The notes beneath the pieces are model-generated. The model did not search any database, was not told the DNA's origin, and saw nothing but the letters and a program-made list of their open reading frames with translations. Position numbers and translations under genes: made by a program. 64,000 nt of DNA. It comes from Devosia neptuniae (GTDB lineage: Bacteria > Pseudomonadota > Alphaproteobacteria > Rhizobiales > Devosiaceae). Location: NCBI RefSeq assembly GCF_025452235.1, contig NZ_CP104965.1, positions 558,001-622,000 on the forward strand, in the 5' to 3' direction. This document shows, in pieces, positions 34,896 through 42,712 of the stretch (positions within the stretch are counted from its first letter, which is position 1; each line of letters opens with the position of its first letter).

Positions 34896-36005
34896 CTAGA
34901 GCCGAGCTTTTCCGGAGGCCCAATCCGCCGTGTGGGCGCCAACCAGCTGGCTGATATTGGTTTTGCCCTCGGCGCGGATGGCGGCGACGAGGCCCCGCTT
35001 GATGCGGTCGAGCAGGTCCAGACCACCAAACACCATGGCCGAATAGAGCTGGATGGCATCGGCGCCGGCTTCGAATTTGGCCAGGGCCGATTGCGGCGAA
35101 TGAATGCCGCCCACGCCAATGATCGGCAGCGTGCCGACGCGCTGGCGCATCTGGGCGAGGCGCTGGGTGGAGAGCTCGAACAGCGGCTTGCCGGAGAGGC
35201 CGCCGGTTTCGCTGGCGTTTTCGAGGCCGGCAATGGCGTCGCGGGTCACGGTGGTGTTGGACACGATCAGGCCATCGAGATCGGTTGAAAGCACGACCTG
35301 GGCGATGGCGTCGAGTTCCTTTTTATCCAGATCGGGCGCGATCTTGAGGAAGACCGGCACGCGGGTTCTGGCCTTGGCGCGGGCGTCCAGCACTTCGCCG
35401 AGCAGGCGGCGCAGGGCCTCGTCGGATTGCAGATTGCGCAGGCCGGGCGTGTTGGGCGAGGAGACATTGACGGTCAAATAATCGGCCAGATCGGCGAAGC
35501 GTTTGACGCCCAGCACATAATCGGCGACGAAATCGGCGCTGTCCTTGTTGGCGCCGATATTGACGCCGAGCGCGGCAGGGACGCGCAGGCCCTTGAGGCG
35601 GGCAAAGGCGGCGTCATGGCCTTCATTGTTGAAACCCATGCGGTTGATGACGCCATCGGCTCCCGGAACGCGGAACAGGCGCGGCTTGGAATTGCCGGCC
35701 TGCGGGCGGGGGGTGACGGTGCCGATTTCCACCATGCCGAAGCCCAGCAGAGCCAGGGGGCGGGGCACTTCGGCGTTTTTGTCGAAGCCGGCGGCCATGC
35801 CGATGGGGTTTTTCAGCTCGATACCGCAGAGCGTGGTCGCAAGTTCGGGCGCCTCGGCATGGGCCTGTTCGGGGGCAAGGCCCAGGCGCAGCGCGGTGAT
35901 GGTGGCGCGGTGGGCGGTTTCGGCATCCATCTTGAGCAGGGTCTGCTGGGTGAGACCCGAGACAGCAGGCAGACGCAGCAAAGGCGAGAGGGCAGAAAAA
36001 ATCAT
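34896..36005 (-). CDS. pyrD: dihydroorotate dehydrogenase (quinone), class 2
   Basis: A 369-residue PyrD with an N-terminal membrane-associating extension. FMN-site segments include NPIGMAAGFDKNAEVPRPLA, NSKPRLFRVPGADGVINRMG, VNVSSPNTPGLRNLQ (the class 2 catalytic Ser lies here) and IGVGGIHSPQSALAKFEAGA. It oxidises dihydroorotate to orotate and passes electrons to quinone. It overlaps the upstream DUF952 gene by four bases. Confidence 0.95.
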   Translation of the reverse strand: MIFSALSPLLRLPAVSGLTQQTLLKMDAETAHRATITALRLGLAPEQAHAEAPELATTLCGIELKNPIGMAAGFDKNAEVPRPLALLGFGMVEIGTVTPRPQAGNSKPRLFRVPGADGVINRMGFNNEGHDAAFARLKGLRVPAALGVNIGANKDSADFVADYVLGVKRFADLADYLTVNVSSPNTPGLRNLQSDEALRRLLGEVLDARAKARTRVPVFLKIAPDLDKKELDAIAQVVLSTDLDGLIVSNTTVTRDAIAGLENASETGGLSGKPLFELSTQRLAQMRQRVGTLPIIGVGGIHSPQSALAKFEAGADAIQLYSAMVFGGLDLLDRIKRGLVAAIRAEGKTNISQLVGAHTADWASGKARL

Positions 36006-36358
36006 CGAACGGCCTCGGGCAGTGTGCAGGAGCCGTCGGCGGCGACATCGACTTTGGCCTCCCAGGCAATAGCGGATGCGGGCAGCGGGCCGCCATAGAG
36101 GTGGGGGAACAGTGCGCCGCCGCGCGAGGCTTCCCAGACCAGGTTCTCGCCCAGATCAGCGGCGCGTACGCCGAGGATGACCAGGCCCGATTGGCCGGCG
36201 AAATGCAGGCGCAGGGTTTCGGCCAATTGGGCGGCGGAGGAAAAATGCATATAGCCGTCGGCGGCGTCGATCGGCATGCCGGCAAAGGAGGCGGCGTGGC
36301 GCGCAGGGGCGTAAGCGGCCTCGGTGGCGATTTTGTAGATCAAATCTGGCGTGGTCAT
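36002..36358 (-). CDS. DUF952 family protein
   Basis: A 118-residue DUF952 protein (IYKIATEAAYAPARHAASFA, then DAADGYMHFSSAAQLAETLR and FPHLYGGPLP). The fold is related to ADP-ribosyl transferase-like folds, but activity is unproven. Coupled to pyrD downstream, an arrangement common in Hyphomicrobiales. Start ATG at 36358. Confidence 0.85.
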   Translation of the reverse strand: MTTPDLIYKIATEAAYAPARHAASFAGMPIDAADGYMHFSSAAQLAETLRLHFAGQSGLVILGVRAADLGENLVWEASRGGALFPHLYGGPLPASAIAWEAKVDVAADGSCTLPEAVR

Positions 36359-36491
36359 GGGCCGCGACCCTAATGGGGGAGCCAGCAGCGGGCAAGACGG
36401 ATTGGGCCCTCTTTACAAGGGGAGGAGAGAGGATTAGGAATAGGACTAATTTCCATCCAATAAGACATATTTCCTGAAGCAGGACGCTGCC

Positions 36492-37132
36492 ATGCTTTCA
36501 CACAGAGCCATCTGGGATGGCATTGATGCGCTGGCGCGCCGGCACGGGCATTCGGTGTCGGCGCTGGCCAAGCTGGCCGGGCTCGATGCCACGGCCTTCA
36601 ATGTCTCCAAGCGCGTGAGCAAGGATGGCCGCGAGCGCTGGCCTTCCACCGAGAGCATTTCCAAAATTCTAGAAGCCACGGGGGAAGGGTTTGACAGTTT
36701 TCTGAGCGGCACCGGCGCGTTCTTCCAGGGGGGCCGTCCGCGGGCAATCCGACGGTGCCGTTGCTGGGGCTGGCACAGGCGGGTTCGGGCGGTTTTTTCG
36801 ACAGTGCGGGGTTTCCGGCGGGACAGGGCTGGGACGAAATCGCCCTGCCCTCGTCGGGCGAAGCGGGCATTTATGCGCTCGAAGTGCAGGGCGATTCGAT
36901 GGAGCCGCTCTATCGCGAGGGCGACCGGATCGTGGTGTCGCCCACCGAGCAGGTGCGGCGCGGTGACCGGGTGGTGGTGCGCACGCGCGATGGCGAAGTC
37001 ATGGCCAAGATCCTGGCGCGGCAGACGGCCAAGCAGATCGAACTGCATTCGCTCAATCCCGCCTATGAGCCGCGGTTGATCGAGATGGCGGACGTGGAAT
37101 GGATCGCCAGGATTATCTGGGCCAGCCAATGA
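36492..37132 (+). pseudogene. HTH-S24 (LexA/CI-like) repressor, frameshifted
   Basis: Two frames together encode about 213 residues. The N-terminal HTH (SALAKLAGLDATAFNVSKRV) leads to a C-terminal S24 peptidase-like domain with a possible Ala-Gly cleavage site (GLAQAGSGG), catalytic Ser in QGDSMEPLYREGD and Lys in EVMAKILARQ. The frames join if one G is added to the run of six at 36728-36733, giving QGGPSAGNPTVPLLGLAQ. The stop overlaps the acetyltransferase start. Such repressors self-cleave or lose dimerisation on damage; this one may control its own operon, since dyads (ATTAG..CTAAT) lie upstream. Confidence 0.8.
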
Positions 37133-37578
37133 GGATCGCGGTGGCGACGCAGGCGGATACAGCGGATTGGACCGAACTGCGCCAGGCGCTTTGGCCAAAC
37201 CATGGGCTCAAAGCACATGAGGCCGATATCGCGGCGTTTCTGGCGGCGCCCGGGGACACAATCAACCTTATTGCCCGCTTGCCGGATGGCCGGGCGGTGG
37301 GACTGGCTGAGGCCGCGCTGCGGCACGACTATGTCAATGGCTGCAAAACCTCGCCGGTGGCGTTTCTTGAGGGCATCTATGTGTCCCCGGATTGTCGCCG
37401 CCTGGGCATTGCCCGTGGGCTGGTGGCGGCGGTGGAGGATTGGGGGCGCGCGCAAGGCTGCATGGAATTTGCCTCGGACGCAGCGCTGGACAATCTGGAA
37501 AGCCACCAGATGCATGGCGCACTGGGCTTTAGCGAAACCCGGCGCGTGGTCTATTTCCGCAAGGTGCTGGGGCCATGA
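37129..37578 (+). CDS. AAC(6')-like GNAT acetyltransferase
   Basis: A 149-residue GNAT protein. Sequence shared with aminoglycoside 6'-N-acetyltransferases includes YVNGCKTSPVAFLEGIYVSP, the acetyl-CoA loop CRRLGIARGL and EFASDAALDNLESHQMHGAL, followed by GFSETRRVVYF. Such enzymes acetylate the 6' amine of kanamycin/tobramycin-class drugs using acetyl-CoA. Whether this chromosomal member confers resistance is not shown. ATG at 37129 overlaps the S24 repressor stop; the next gene overlaps its end by four bases. Confidence 0.85.
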   Translation: MRIAVATQADTADWTELRQALWPNHGLKAHEADIAAFLAAPGDTINLIARLPDGRAVGLAEAALRHDYVNGCKTSPVAFLEGIYVSPDCRRLGIARGLVAAVEDWGRAQGCMEFASDAALDNLESHQMHGALGFSETRRVVYFRKVLGP

Positions 37579-37922
37579 CGGAGCTGCCAATCGACGCCAA
37601 ACGGCTTGCGAGTGTGGCGCGCTGTTTTGATGCGGCCGGGCGTTTGCAACGTTGGCCGAGTAAGCGGAGTGACCAATTGCTGGTGCTGGCTGTGGTCTGG
37701 TCGTATCTGCCGGATGGGGTGCAGATGAGCGAGCCCGAGGTCAGTTCCATGCTGCGCGACTGGCATGATTACGAGGATTATGCGCTGCTGCGGCGGGAGC
37801 TGTGTGATCTGGACATGCTGCGGCGCACGCCCAATGGGCGGGTCTATCGCAAGGTTTCGGGGGAGTTGCCGGCGGAGGCAAAAGCCTTGGTGGAGCGGTT
37901 CACGCCAACCGCCGCGCCATAG
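37575..37922 (+). CDS. DUF2087 family protein
   Basis: A 115-residue DUF2087 protein (RLQRWPSKRSDQLLVLAVVW, then DYEDYALLRRELCDLDMLRR and NGRVYRK). The family is a small winged-helix-like domain often fused to or near regulators; its biochemical role is unknown. It is translationally coupled to the AAC(6')-like gene (ATGA) and is last in the S24-AAC-DUF2087 operon. Confidence 0.83.
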   Translation: MTELPIDAKRLASVARCFDAAGRLQRWPSKRSDQLLVLAVVWSYLPDGVQMSEPEVSSMLRDWHDYEDYALLRRELCDLDMLRRTPNGRVYRKVSGELPAEAKALVERFTPTAAP

Positions 37923-37949
37923 TCGGCGCGACGGAGGCGGGCGAGCCTA

Positions 37950-38328
37950 TCAGCGGCAGCCGGCGCGTTTGAACATGTCGGCGATGATGATCGGGGTGGC
38001 CGGGCTTTCGGTCCATTTATTGCGGTCGGGTACCGCCGCTGCGACTGCAGCCAGAGCGGTATTCTCGTCCAGGTTGAAGTCCCTGGTGCATTGCACGGAG
38101 GCGCCGCGTTGCTTGGCCTCTCCCACCATGAAGCCGGTGGCTTCGCCCACCCCTGCCAGATAGGCGATCATGGTCATGCGGGCATTGGGGTCTGCCCCGG
38201 CGAGCGAGGACAGTTCGACCACCTGAGCGACCGATATCTGACCGGTGCTGGTGGTGGGCGCGGCCAGGGCCATGAGTGGGGTGGCCATCAGCAACAGGCC
38301 GGCAAAAGGCAAGCGGAGACAGACGCAT
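37950..38328 (-). pseudogene. secreted Rap1a/Tai-like protein, N-terminal frameshift
   Basis: The mature frame (about 115 residues, with CTRDFNLDENTALAAVAAAV and IADMFKRAGC) lacks a start with a ribosome binding site in its own frame; only TTG at 38312 is available. AAGGA with ATG at 38328 lies in another frame. Deleting one T from TTTT (plus-strand AAAA 38304-38307) gives MRLSPLAFAGLLLMATPLMA, a perfect signal peptide joined to the body. Rap1a-like domains include type VI immunity proteins, but no effector is nearby. Either a frameshift mutation or a sequence error. Confidence 0.6.
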
Positions 38329-38380
38329 TTTTAATTTCCTTATCGTTCTACGATGCATCCATATCCTTTTTCAGCGATTT

Positions 38381-38399
38381 ATTATTGTCAAACGATAAT
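38381..38399. promoter_or_regulatory. dyad upstream of DUF2975-HTH pair
   Basis: ATTATTG-TCAAA-CGATAAT is an AT-rich inverted repeat with one mismatch, 37 bases before the DUF2975 start. It could be the site of the HTH protein encoded at the end of this operon. Confidence 0.35.
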
Positions 38400-38435
38400 T
38401 TTTGGATTAGTCGTTGGTCATCGCGGAGAACCCAG

Positions 38436-39017
38436 ATGATCGACACCAAAGCCGACCCGCTGCTTGCCGGGCACCCCAGCAGCATTCCCGTTGCCGCCCG
38501 CACGGTACGGCTCTTCAACCTGCTGGCTGTCGCGTCAGTCGCCATTGCCGTCCTGCTGCCATTGGCCGTGGTGCTGTATTGGACCATGGCGGACCAAACA
38601 GATGTGCTGCGCTCGAGCGGGCTGACGCCTGATATCATGCGTGAGTTTGGCGCGACCCAGCGTTTCGGCGCGGCGTTTGTCACTGTGCTGACCGTATTGC
38701 CGCTGTCCTGGGCGCTGGTGCGGCTGCGCGTATGCTTCACCGAATTTGCCGGTGGGCGTCCCTTCGCGGCGCGGGGCATAGCCGGGTTGCGCGACTTTGC
38801 CGCCGGGGTGGCACTCGCCGCCCTCGCCAAGCTGATCGGCTTTACCCTGCTGATGCTGGTGCTGACCTGGAGCGCCCCGCCGGGCATGCGTCAGCTCGCC
38901 ATTCAGATCAATAGCGACATGCTGATCATGGCGCTGTTTGCGGCCATTGTGGCCTCGCTGGGCTGGGCGATGGAAAAGGCCGCCGCCATTGCCGAAGAAA
39001 ATAGTCAGTTCGTGTGA
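38436..39017 (+). CDS. DUF2975 membrane protein
   Basis: A 193-residue protein with four predicted TM helices (about 25-47, 83-103, 122-145, 160-180) and the short FAGGRPFAARGIAGLRDFAA segment typical of DUF2975. GGAGA precedes the ATG at 38436; the frame is open upstream but overlaps the divergent secreted-protein gene. It is paired with a YozG-like HTH gene downstream, a widespread two-gene cassette of unknown role. Confidence 0.82.
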   Translation: MIDTKADPLLAGHPSSIPVAARTVRLFNLLAVASVAIAVLLPLAVVLYWTMADQTDVLRSSGLTPDIMREFGATQRFGAAFVTVLTVLPLSWALVRLRVCFTEFAGGRPFAARGIAGLRDFAAGVALAALAKLIGFTLLMLVLTWSAPPGMRQLAIQINSDMLIMALFAAIVASLGWAMEKAAAIAEENSQFV

Positions 39018-39022
39018 CCGGC

Positions 39023-39247
39023 ATGGCCATCAAGATCAATCTGGCGGTGATGCTGGCGCGGCGGAATGCCAAGTCCAAGGACCTCGCCGAATATATCGGC
39101 ATTACCGAGGCCAATCTGAGCCTGCTCAAGCAGGGCAAGGTCAAGGGCATCCGCTTCGACACGCTAGACGCCATTTGCCGGTATCTGGACTGCCAGCCCG
39201 GCGACATTCTCGAACATGATGGCGCGGCTGTGGAAGCCGCCGATTAG
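39023..39247 (+). CDS. YozG-like Cro/CI-type HTH regulator
   Basis: A 74-residue XRE-type protein (MAIKINLAVMLARRNAKSKD, then LAEYIGITEANLSLLKQGKV and DCQPGDILEHD). This short class nearly always follows a DUF2975 gene. ATG 39023 gives the family N-terminus; GTG 39014 would overlap the DUF2975 stop. Probably represses its own operon. Confidence 0.87.
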   Translation: MAIKINLAVMLARRNAKSKDLAEYIGITEANLSLLKQGKVKGIRFDTLDAICRYLDCQPGDILEHDGAAVEAAD

Positions 39248-39272
39248 GAACCAGTCGCGGCTGCGACAGGTA

Positions 39273-39311
39273 TGGCGTGGTGCATGTATTCGTAGTCCAT
39301 GCGCCACGCCA
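39273..39311. terminator. hairpin between convergent HTH and lysS genes
   Basis: TGGCGTGGTGCATG (39273-39286) pairs with CATGCGCCACGCCA (39298-39311) through one G-U wobble, loop of 11. No T tract on either strand; it may act as an mRNA 3' end stabiliser or barrier between the convergent genes. Confidence 0.5.
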
Positions 39312-39318
39312 CTTACTG

Positions 39319-40977
39319 TCAGGCGAGCATCTTGCCCGCCAGGGCGTCTTCGATCAGCTTGCGGGTTTCGGCGACGCCGAACAGGGCGATGAAGGAGCCG
39401 AAGCGGGGGCCCTGGTCTTCGCCGAGCAGGACCTGGTAGATGGCCTTGAACCAGTCGCGCAGGGGCTCGAACTTGTGGGCGTTGCCGATGGCGTAGACCA
39501 GATCCTGCAAGGCAGCGCCATCGGTGGAGCCTTTGTAGGCGGCCAGTTGATCGTGCAGGTCCTGGAGGGCCGCGCGTTCCTGATCGGTGGGGGCGCGATA
39601 GACCTTGTTCGGCTTTACCTTGTCGTTGAAGTAACGCACGGCATAGGTGGCGAGGCGATCGATCTCGGGATGGGTTTCGGCGGTCGCGCCCTTGAGATAG
39701 CGCGAGATGAAGCCCCAGAGCACCTTGGTATCTTCGGCATTGGCCGTGGCCACGAGGTTAAGCAGCAGCGCGAAACTGAGCGGCACTTCGGGATTGGGCA
39801 CATTGCCGTAATGGACGTGGAAGACCGGGTTTTCGATGCGCGCGGCGACGTCCTGGCCCTGGTAGGACGACAGGAAGCTATAATACTCGTCGACGGCGCG
39901 CGGGATGACATCGAAATGCAGGCGCTTGGCCGTGCGCGGCTTTTGGAACATGTAGAGGCCCAGGCTCTCATTGCCAGCGTAGGTCAGCCATTCGTCGATG
40001 GTCAGGCCATTGCCCTTCGACTTGGAGATCTTTTGCCCTTCGGAATCGAGGAAGAGCTCGAACACATAGTGTTCGGGCGCCTTGCCGCCGAGGATTTCGC
40101 AAATCTTGTCGTAGACATGGGCGTTGGTCTGGTGGTCCTTGCCGAACATTTCGAAATCGACGCCAAGGGCGGCCCAGCGCATGCCGAAATCGGGCTTCCA
40201 CTGCATCTTCACATGGCCGCCGGTGACCGGAACGGTGGTGTCGCGGCCATCTTCGTCGGCGAAGGTGACGGTGCCGTTGACGGCATCGACTTCCTTCATG
40301 GGCACATAGAGCACGCGGCCTGAAATCGGGGAGATCGGCAGGAAGGGCGAATAGGTCGCCTGCCGCTCGGCGCCCAGAGTGGGGAGCATGACGGCCATGA
40401 TGTCGTCATAGCGCTCGGCGGCGCGGCGCAGCACCGTGTCGAACTTGCCGGAGCGGTAGTAATCGGTGGCGCTGGCGAATTCGTAGTCGAAGCCGAACGT
40501 ATCGAGGAAGCGGCGCAGCATGGCGTTGTTGTGGTCGCCGAAGCTGGCATACTCGTTGGTCCAGGGATCGGGCACGGCGCTGAGCGGCTTTTGCAGATGC
40601 GGCTCCATGGCCTCCTTGGAGGGCACATTGTCCGGGATCTTGCGCATGCCATCGAGATCATCGGAGAAGCAGATCAGCCGGGTCGGAATCTGATCGCGCG
40701 TCAGCAGGCGAAAGGCCGTGCGCACCATGGTGGTGCGGGCCACTTCGCCGAAAGTGCCGATATGGGGCAGGCCCGAGGGGCCATAGCCGGTTTCGAACAC
40801 GGCCTCACCCTTGCCGGTTTTCTCCAGCCTAGCCACCAGTTTTTTGGCTTCCTCAAACGGCCAGGCACGGGCAGTTTGGGCAGCGTCGAAAAACGCAGGA
40901 TCGAGTGGGGGCAAAGGAGCGGGCGACAAGGAACCAGCCTTTCGGTATTTTGTGGGAGGCGGGGAGGTGTGTTGCAT
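39319..40977 (-). CDS. lysS: lysyl-tRNA synthetase, class I
   Basis: A 552-residue class I LysRS, the archaeal-type enzyme used by most alphaproteobacteria instead of the class II form. It has the HIGH motif [16 protein letters not shown] (H72 region), the KMSKS motif [17 protein letters not shown] and a C-terminal helical anticodon-binding region. It charges tRNA-Lys. Length is standard, and the 85-base leader to the divergent TerB gene shows no obvious control element. Confidence 0.95.
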   Translation of the reverse strand: MQHTSPPPTKYRKAGSLSPAPLPPLDPAFFDAAQTARAWPFEEAKKLVARLEKTGKGEAVFETGYGPSGLPHIGTFGEVARTTMVRTAFRLLTRDQIPTRLICFSDDLDGMRKIPDNVPSKEAMEPHLQKPLSAVPDPWTNEYASFGDHNNAMLRRFLDTFGFDYEFASATDYYRSGKFDTVLRRAAERYDDIMAVMLPTLGAERQATYSPFLPISPISGRVLYVPMKEVDAVNGTVTFADEDGRDTTVPVTGGHVKMQWKPDFGMRWAALGVDFEMFGKDHQTNAHVYDKICEILGGKAPEHYVFELFLDSEGQKISKSKGNGLTIDEWLTYAGNESLGLYMFQKPRTAKRLHFDVIPRAVDEYYSFLSSYQGQDVAARIENPVFHVHYGNVPNPEVPLSFALLLNLVATANAEDTKVLWGFISRYLKGATAETHPEIDRLATYAVRYFNDKVKPNKVYRAPTDQERAALQDLHDQLAAYKGSTDGAALQDLVYAIGNAHKFEPLRDWFKAIYQVLLGEDQGPRFGSFIALFGVAETRKLIEDALAGKMLA

Positions 40978-41062
40978 TCCCGCACGCCTGCGTCAATCTC
41001 GGTAGTGCGCTGCTTGCCATGAGCGGGGCGCCTGCCTAGCTATCGGCGACACTACGCCAGGA

Positions 41063-41488
41063 ATGGAAAACGCGATGACCCTTGCCGCCCATGACGCCTT
41101 GATCCACCTGATGCTGGTGGCCGCTTCATCCGACAGCGCCATGACCGAAAAGGAATTGCTGCGCATCCAGGCCCTGGTCGGCCGCCTGCCGGTGTTTGAC
41201 GGGTTCGACAAGACGCGGCTGACGGCGGTGGCCAATGCCTGCGCCGATACGCTGAACGGGCCGGGTGGGCTCGACAAGGTGCTGGACGATGCCATTGCGG
41301 CGCTGCCGGCCAAGTTGCAGGACACCGCCTATGCCGTGGCGGTGGAGGTGACGGCGGTCGATCTGCATCTGGAGCAGGAGGAATTGCGGTTCCTCGAAAT
41401 GCTGCGGGATAGGCTGGATCTGGACCGGTTGACGACGGCGGCGATCGAAGCAGCAGCGCGGGCGCGGCATCGGCGGATGCCGGGATAA
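41063..41488 (+). CDS. TerB-family protein
   Basis: A 141-residue all-helical protein of the TerB/DjlA-N family. Metal-binding-type acidic positions appear twice (VAASSDSAMTEKELLRIQAL and VTAVDLHLEQEELRFLEMLR). Stand-alone TerB domains are linked to membrane or metal stress, but the function of this single-domain form is not settled. Start at ATG 41063 or 41075. It is divergent from lysS. Confidence 0.85.
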   Translation: MENAMTLAAHDALIHLMLVAASSDSAMTEKELLRIQALVGRLPVFDGFDKTRLTAVANACADTLNGPGGLDKVLDDAIAALPAKLQDTAYAVAVEVTAVDLHLEQEELRFLEMLRDRLDLDRLTTAAIEAAARARHRRMPG

Positions 41489-41490
41489 GT

Positions 41491-41504
41491 CCCCAATATT
41501 GGGG
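41491..41504. repeat. 14-bp perfect palindrome after TerB gene
   Basis: CCCCAATATTGGGG directly follows the terB stop. It may stabilise or end the mRNA, but has no T tract. Confidence 0.5.
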
Positions 41505-41511
41505 CTCTCGT

Positions 41512-41627
41512 TACCCCCTCCTAGCCTCCCCCTGATAGGGGGCGGGATCTCTCCACTCTTGGAGCTGGATCGAGTTCTAAGCACAAGGCGGTCCCTCCCC
41601 CTATCAGGGGGAGGCTAGGAGGGGGTA
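41512..41627. repeat. 36-bp inverted repeat between convergent genes
   Basis: The arm at 41512-41547 (TACCCCCTCCTAGCCTCCCC, continuing CTGATAGGGGGCGGGA) is the reverse complement of 41592-41627 with one mismatch. The spacer is 44 bases. The CCTCCCCC composition recalls family B but the sequence is distinct. It could form a very stable hairpin downstream of both TerB and the solute-binding protein gene. Confidence 0.85.
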
Positions 41628-41634
41628 TCCCCCG

Positions 41635-42657
41635 CTAATAAAACCCCACCGGGAACCAGCGCAGGTAGAGTTCGTCCAGCGTGCCGTTTTCCTTGAGGCG
41701 GATCAGGGCCCAGTCGATGGCGTGGCGCACGGCGTCATTGCCGGCGGGAACCGCGATGGAGAGGCCTTCGCCGAACTGGGCGGGGCGGAAATAGGCGTCG
41801 CCGGCAAAGCCGCAGCAATCGAGATTTTCATTGAGCCAGAATGAGGCGCGCATGGCGTCGCCGAAGAACAGGTCGGCGGCGCGGCTTTGCACGGCGGCCA
41901 GGGCTTCGACTTCATTGGCGAAGGGGGCGATATTGGCGCCGGGCAGGTAGCGTTTGACGAAGGCTTCGTGGGTGCTGCCGGCGCGGACCGCGATGGTTTT
42001 GCCGGCTAGGGCTGTAGCGTCGAAGGTGGCGATATCAGCGGAGCGGGTGACGAAGCGGCCGGGCAGCGCCAGATAGGTGGCGGAAAAATCAAAGCGCTTG
42101 CCGTTTTCATCGGACATGTCGAGCCCGGCAATCAGGGCATCGCCCTGGCTATCGGCCAGCGCATCGGCGGCCTGTTCCCAGGGCCAGGCCTGGATGGTGC
42201 AGGCGACATTGACCTCGGTGCAGATGCGGCGAGCCAGATCGACATTGAAGCCGATCAATTCGCCACCAGCATCGCGGAAATTGAAGGGCGGGAAATCGGT
42301 GGTGGTGAGGAAGCGAATGGCCGGCACGGGCGAGAGGCTGGGCAGGATTTCGCGGGCGCTGGGGTCGCTGTGATAGGGGAGAGATTGGGCGAAGGCTGGT
42401 GTGGTGAGGAGGGCGACCAACAGGGCAATGAGCGGGCGGCTCCAGCTTCTCTCCCGGCGCGCGAGTTTCTTCGCCTCCCTCCCCCTTGAGGGGAGGGATC
42501 GAGGGTGGGGGTCGTTGAGCGGCCCACAAGACCACCCCCTCCCCGGCCCTCCCCTCAAGGGGGAGGGAGGGCAGGAGCCAGTATATCCTGCTGGGGAGGT
42601 GGGGGCCGGTGCATGTGGCTGCATCCAGCCGGATAGGGCAAGAGTCAGCAAGGGCAT
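41635..42657 (-). CDS. periplasmic solute-binding protein, family 3 (start uncertain)
   Basis: A family 3 binding protein (amino-acid type): signal-like segment SRPLIALLVALLTTPAFAQ followed by IRFLTTTDFPPFNFRDAGGE, IGFNVDLARRIC, DALIAGLDMSDENGKRFDFS and a second lobe. The mature part is about 250 residues. No ATG, and no GTG or TTG with a ribosome binding site, lies just before the signal. The only in-frame ATGs (42657, 42711) are upstream of an inserted family B repeat that is translated into a Pro/Arg/Gly-rich leader. TTG in the signal region would give too short a signal. No permease or ATPase genes are adjacent. Confidence 0.7.
   Translation of the reverse strand: MPLLTLALSGWMQPHAPAPTSPAGYTGSCPPSPLRGGPGRGWSCGPLNDPHPRSLPSRGREAKKLARRERSWSRPLIALLVALLTTPAFAQSLPYHSDPSAREILPSLSPVPAIRFLTTTDFPPFNFRDAGGELIGFNVDLARRICTEVNVACTIQAWPWEQAADALADSQGDALIAGLDMSDENGKRFDFSATYLALPGRFVTRSADIATFDATALAGKTIAVRAGSTHEAFVKRYLPGANIAPFANEVEALAAVQSRAADLFFGDAMRASFWLNENLDCCGFAGDAYFRPAQFGEGLSIAVPAGNDAVRHAIDWALIRLKENGTLDELYLRWFPVGFY
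42474..42570. repeat. dispersed repeat family B, copy 2
   Basis: Same composite palindrome as 31744-31847: CCTCCCTCCCCCTTGAGGGG on the left and CCCTCCCCTCAAGGGGGAGG on the right, about 97 bp. Here it lies within the open frame upstream of the solute-binding protein's signal peptide. Confidence 0.88.
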
Positions 42658-42658
42658 T

Positions 42659-42704
42659 GCGGCACGACCTCGTGGTTCGACAGGCTCACCATGAGGTCTA
42701 CTCG
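42659..42704. repeat. dispersed repeat family A, copy 3
   Basis: A 46-bp segment identical to 3113-3158, located between metZ and the solute-binding protein gene. Confidence 0.88.
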
Positions 42705-42712
42705 TGAACATT

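Noticed and set aside
29005..36733. Programmed frameshifting in pdeM, lhr and the S24 gene
   Set aside because: No slippery heptamer with a downstream pseudoknot is evident, and three unrelated genes with the same simple homopolymer deficit are better explained by sequence error or slippage.
39277..40323. Plus-strand open frame of 348 codons opposite lysS
   Set aside because: lysS carries all class I motifs on the other strand; the opposite frame is a codon-bias artefact.
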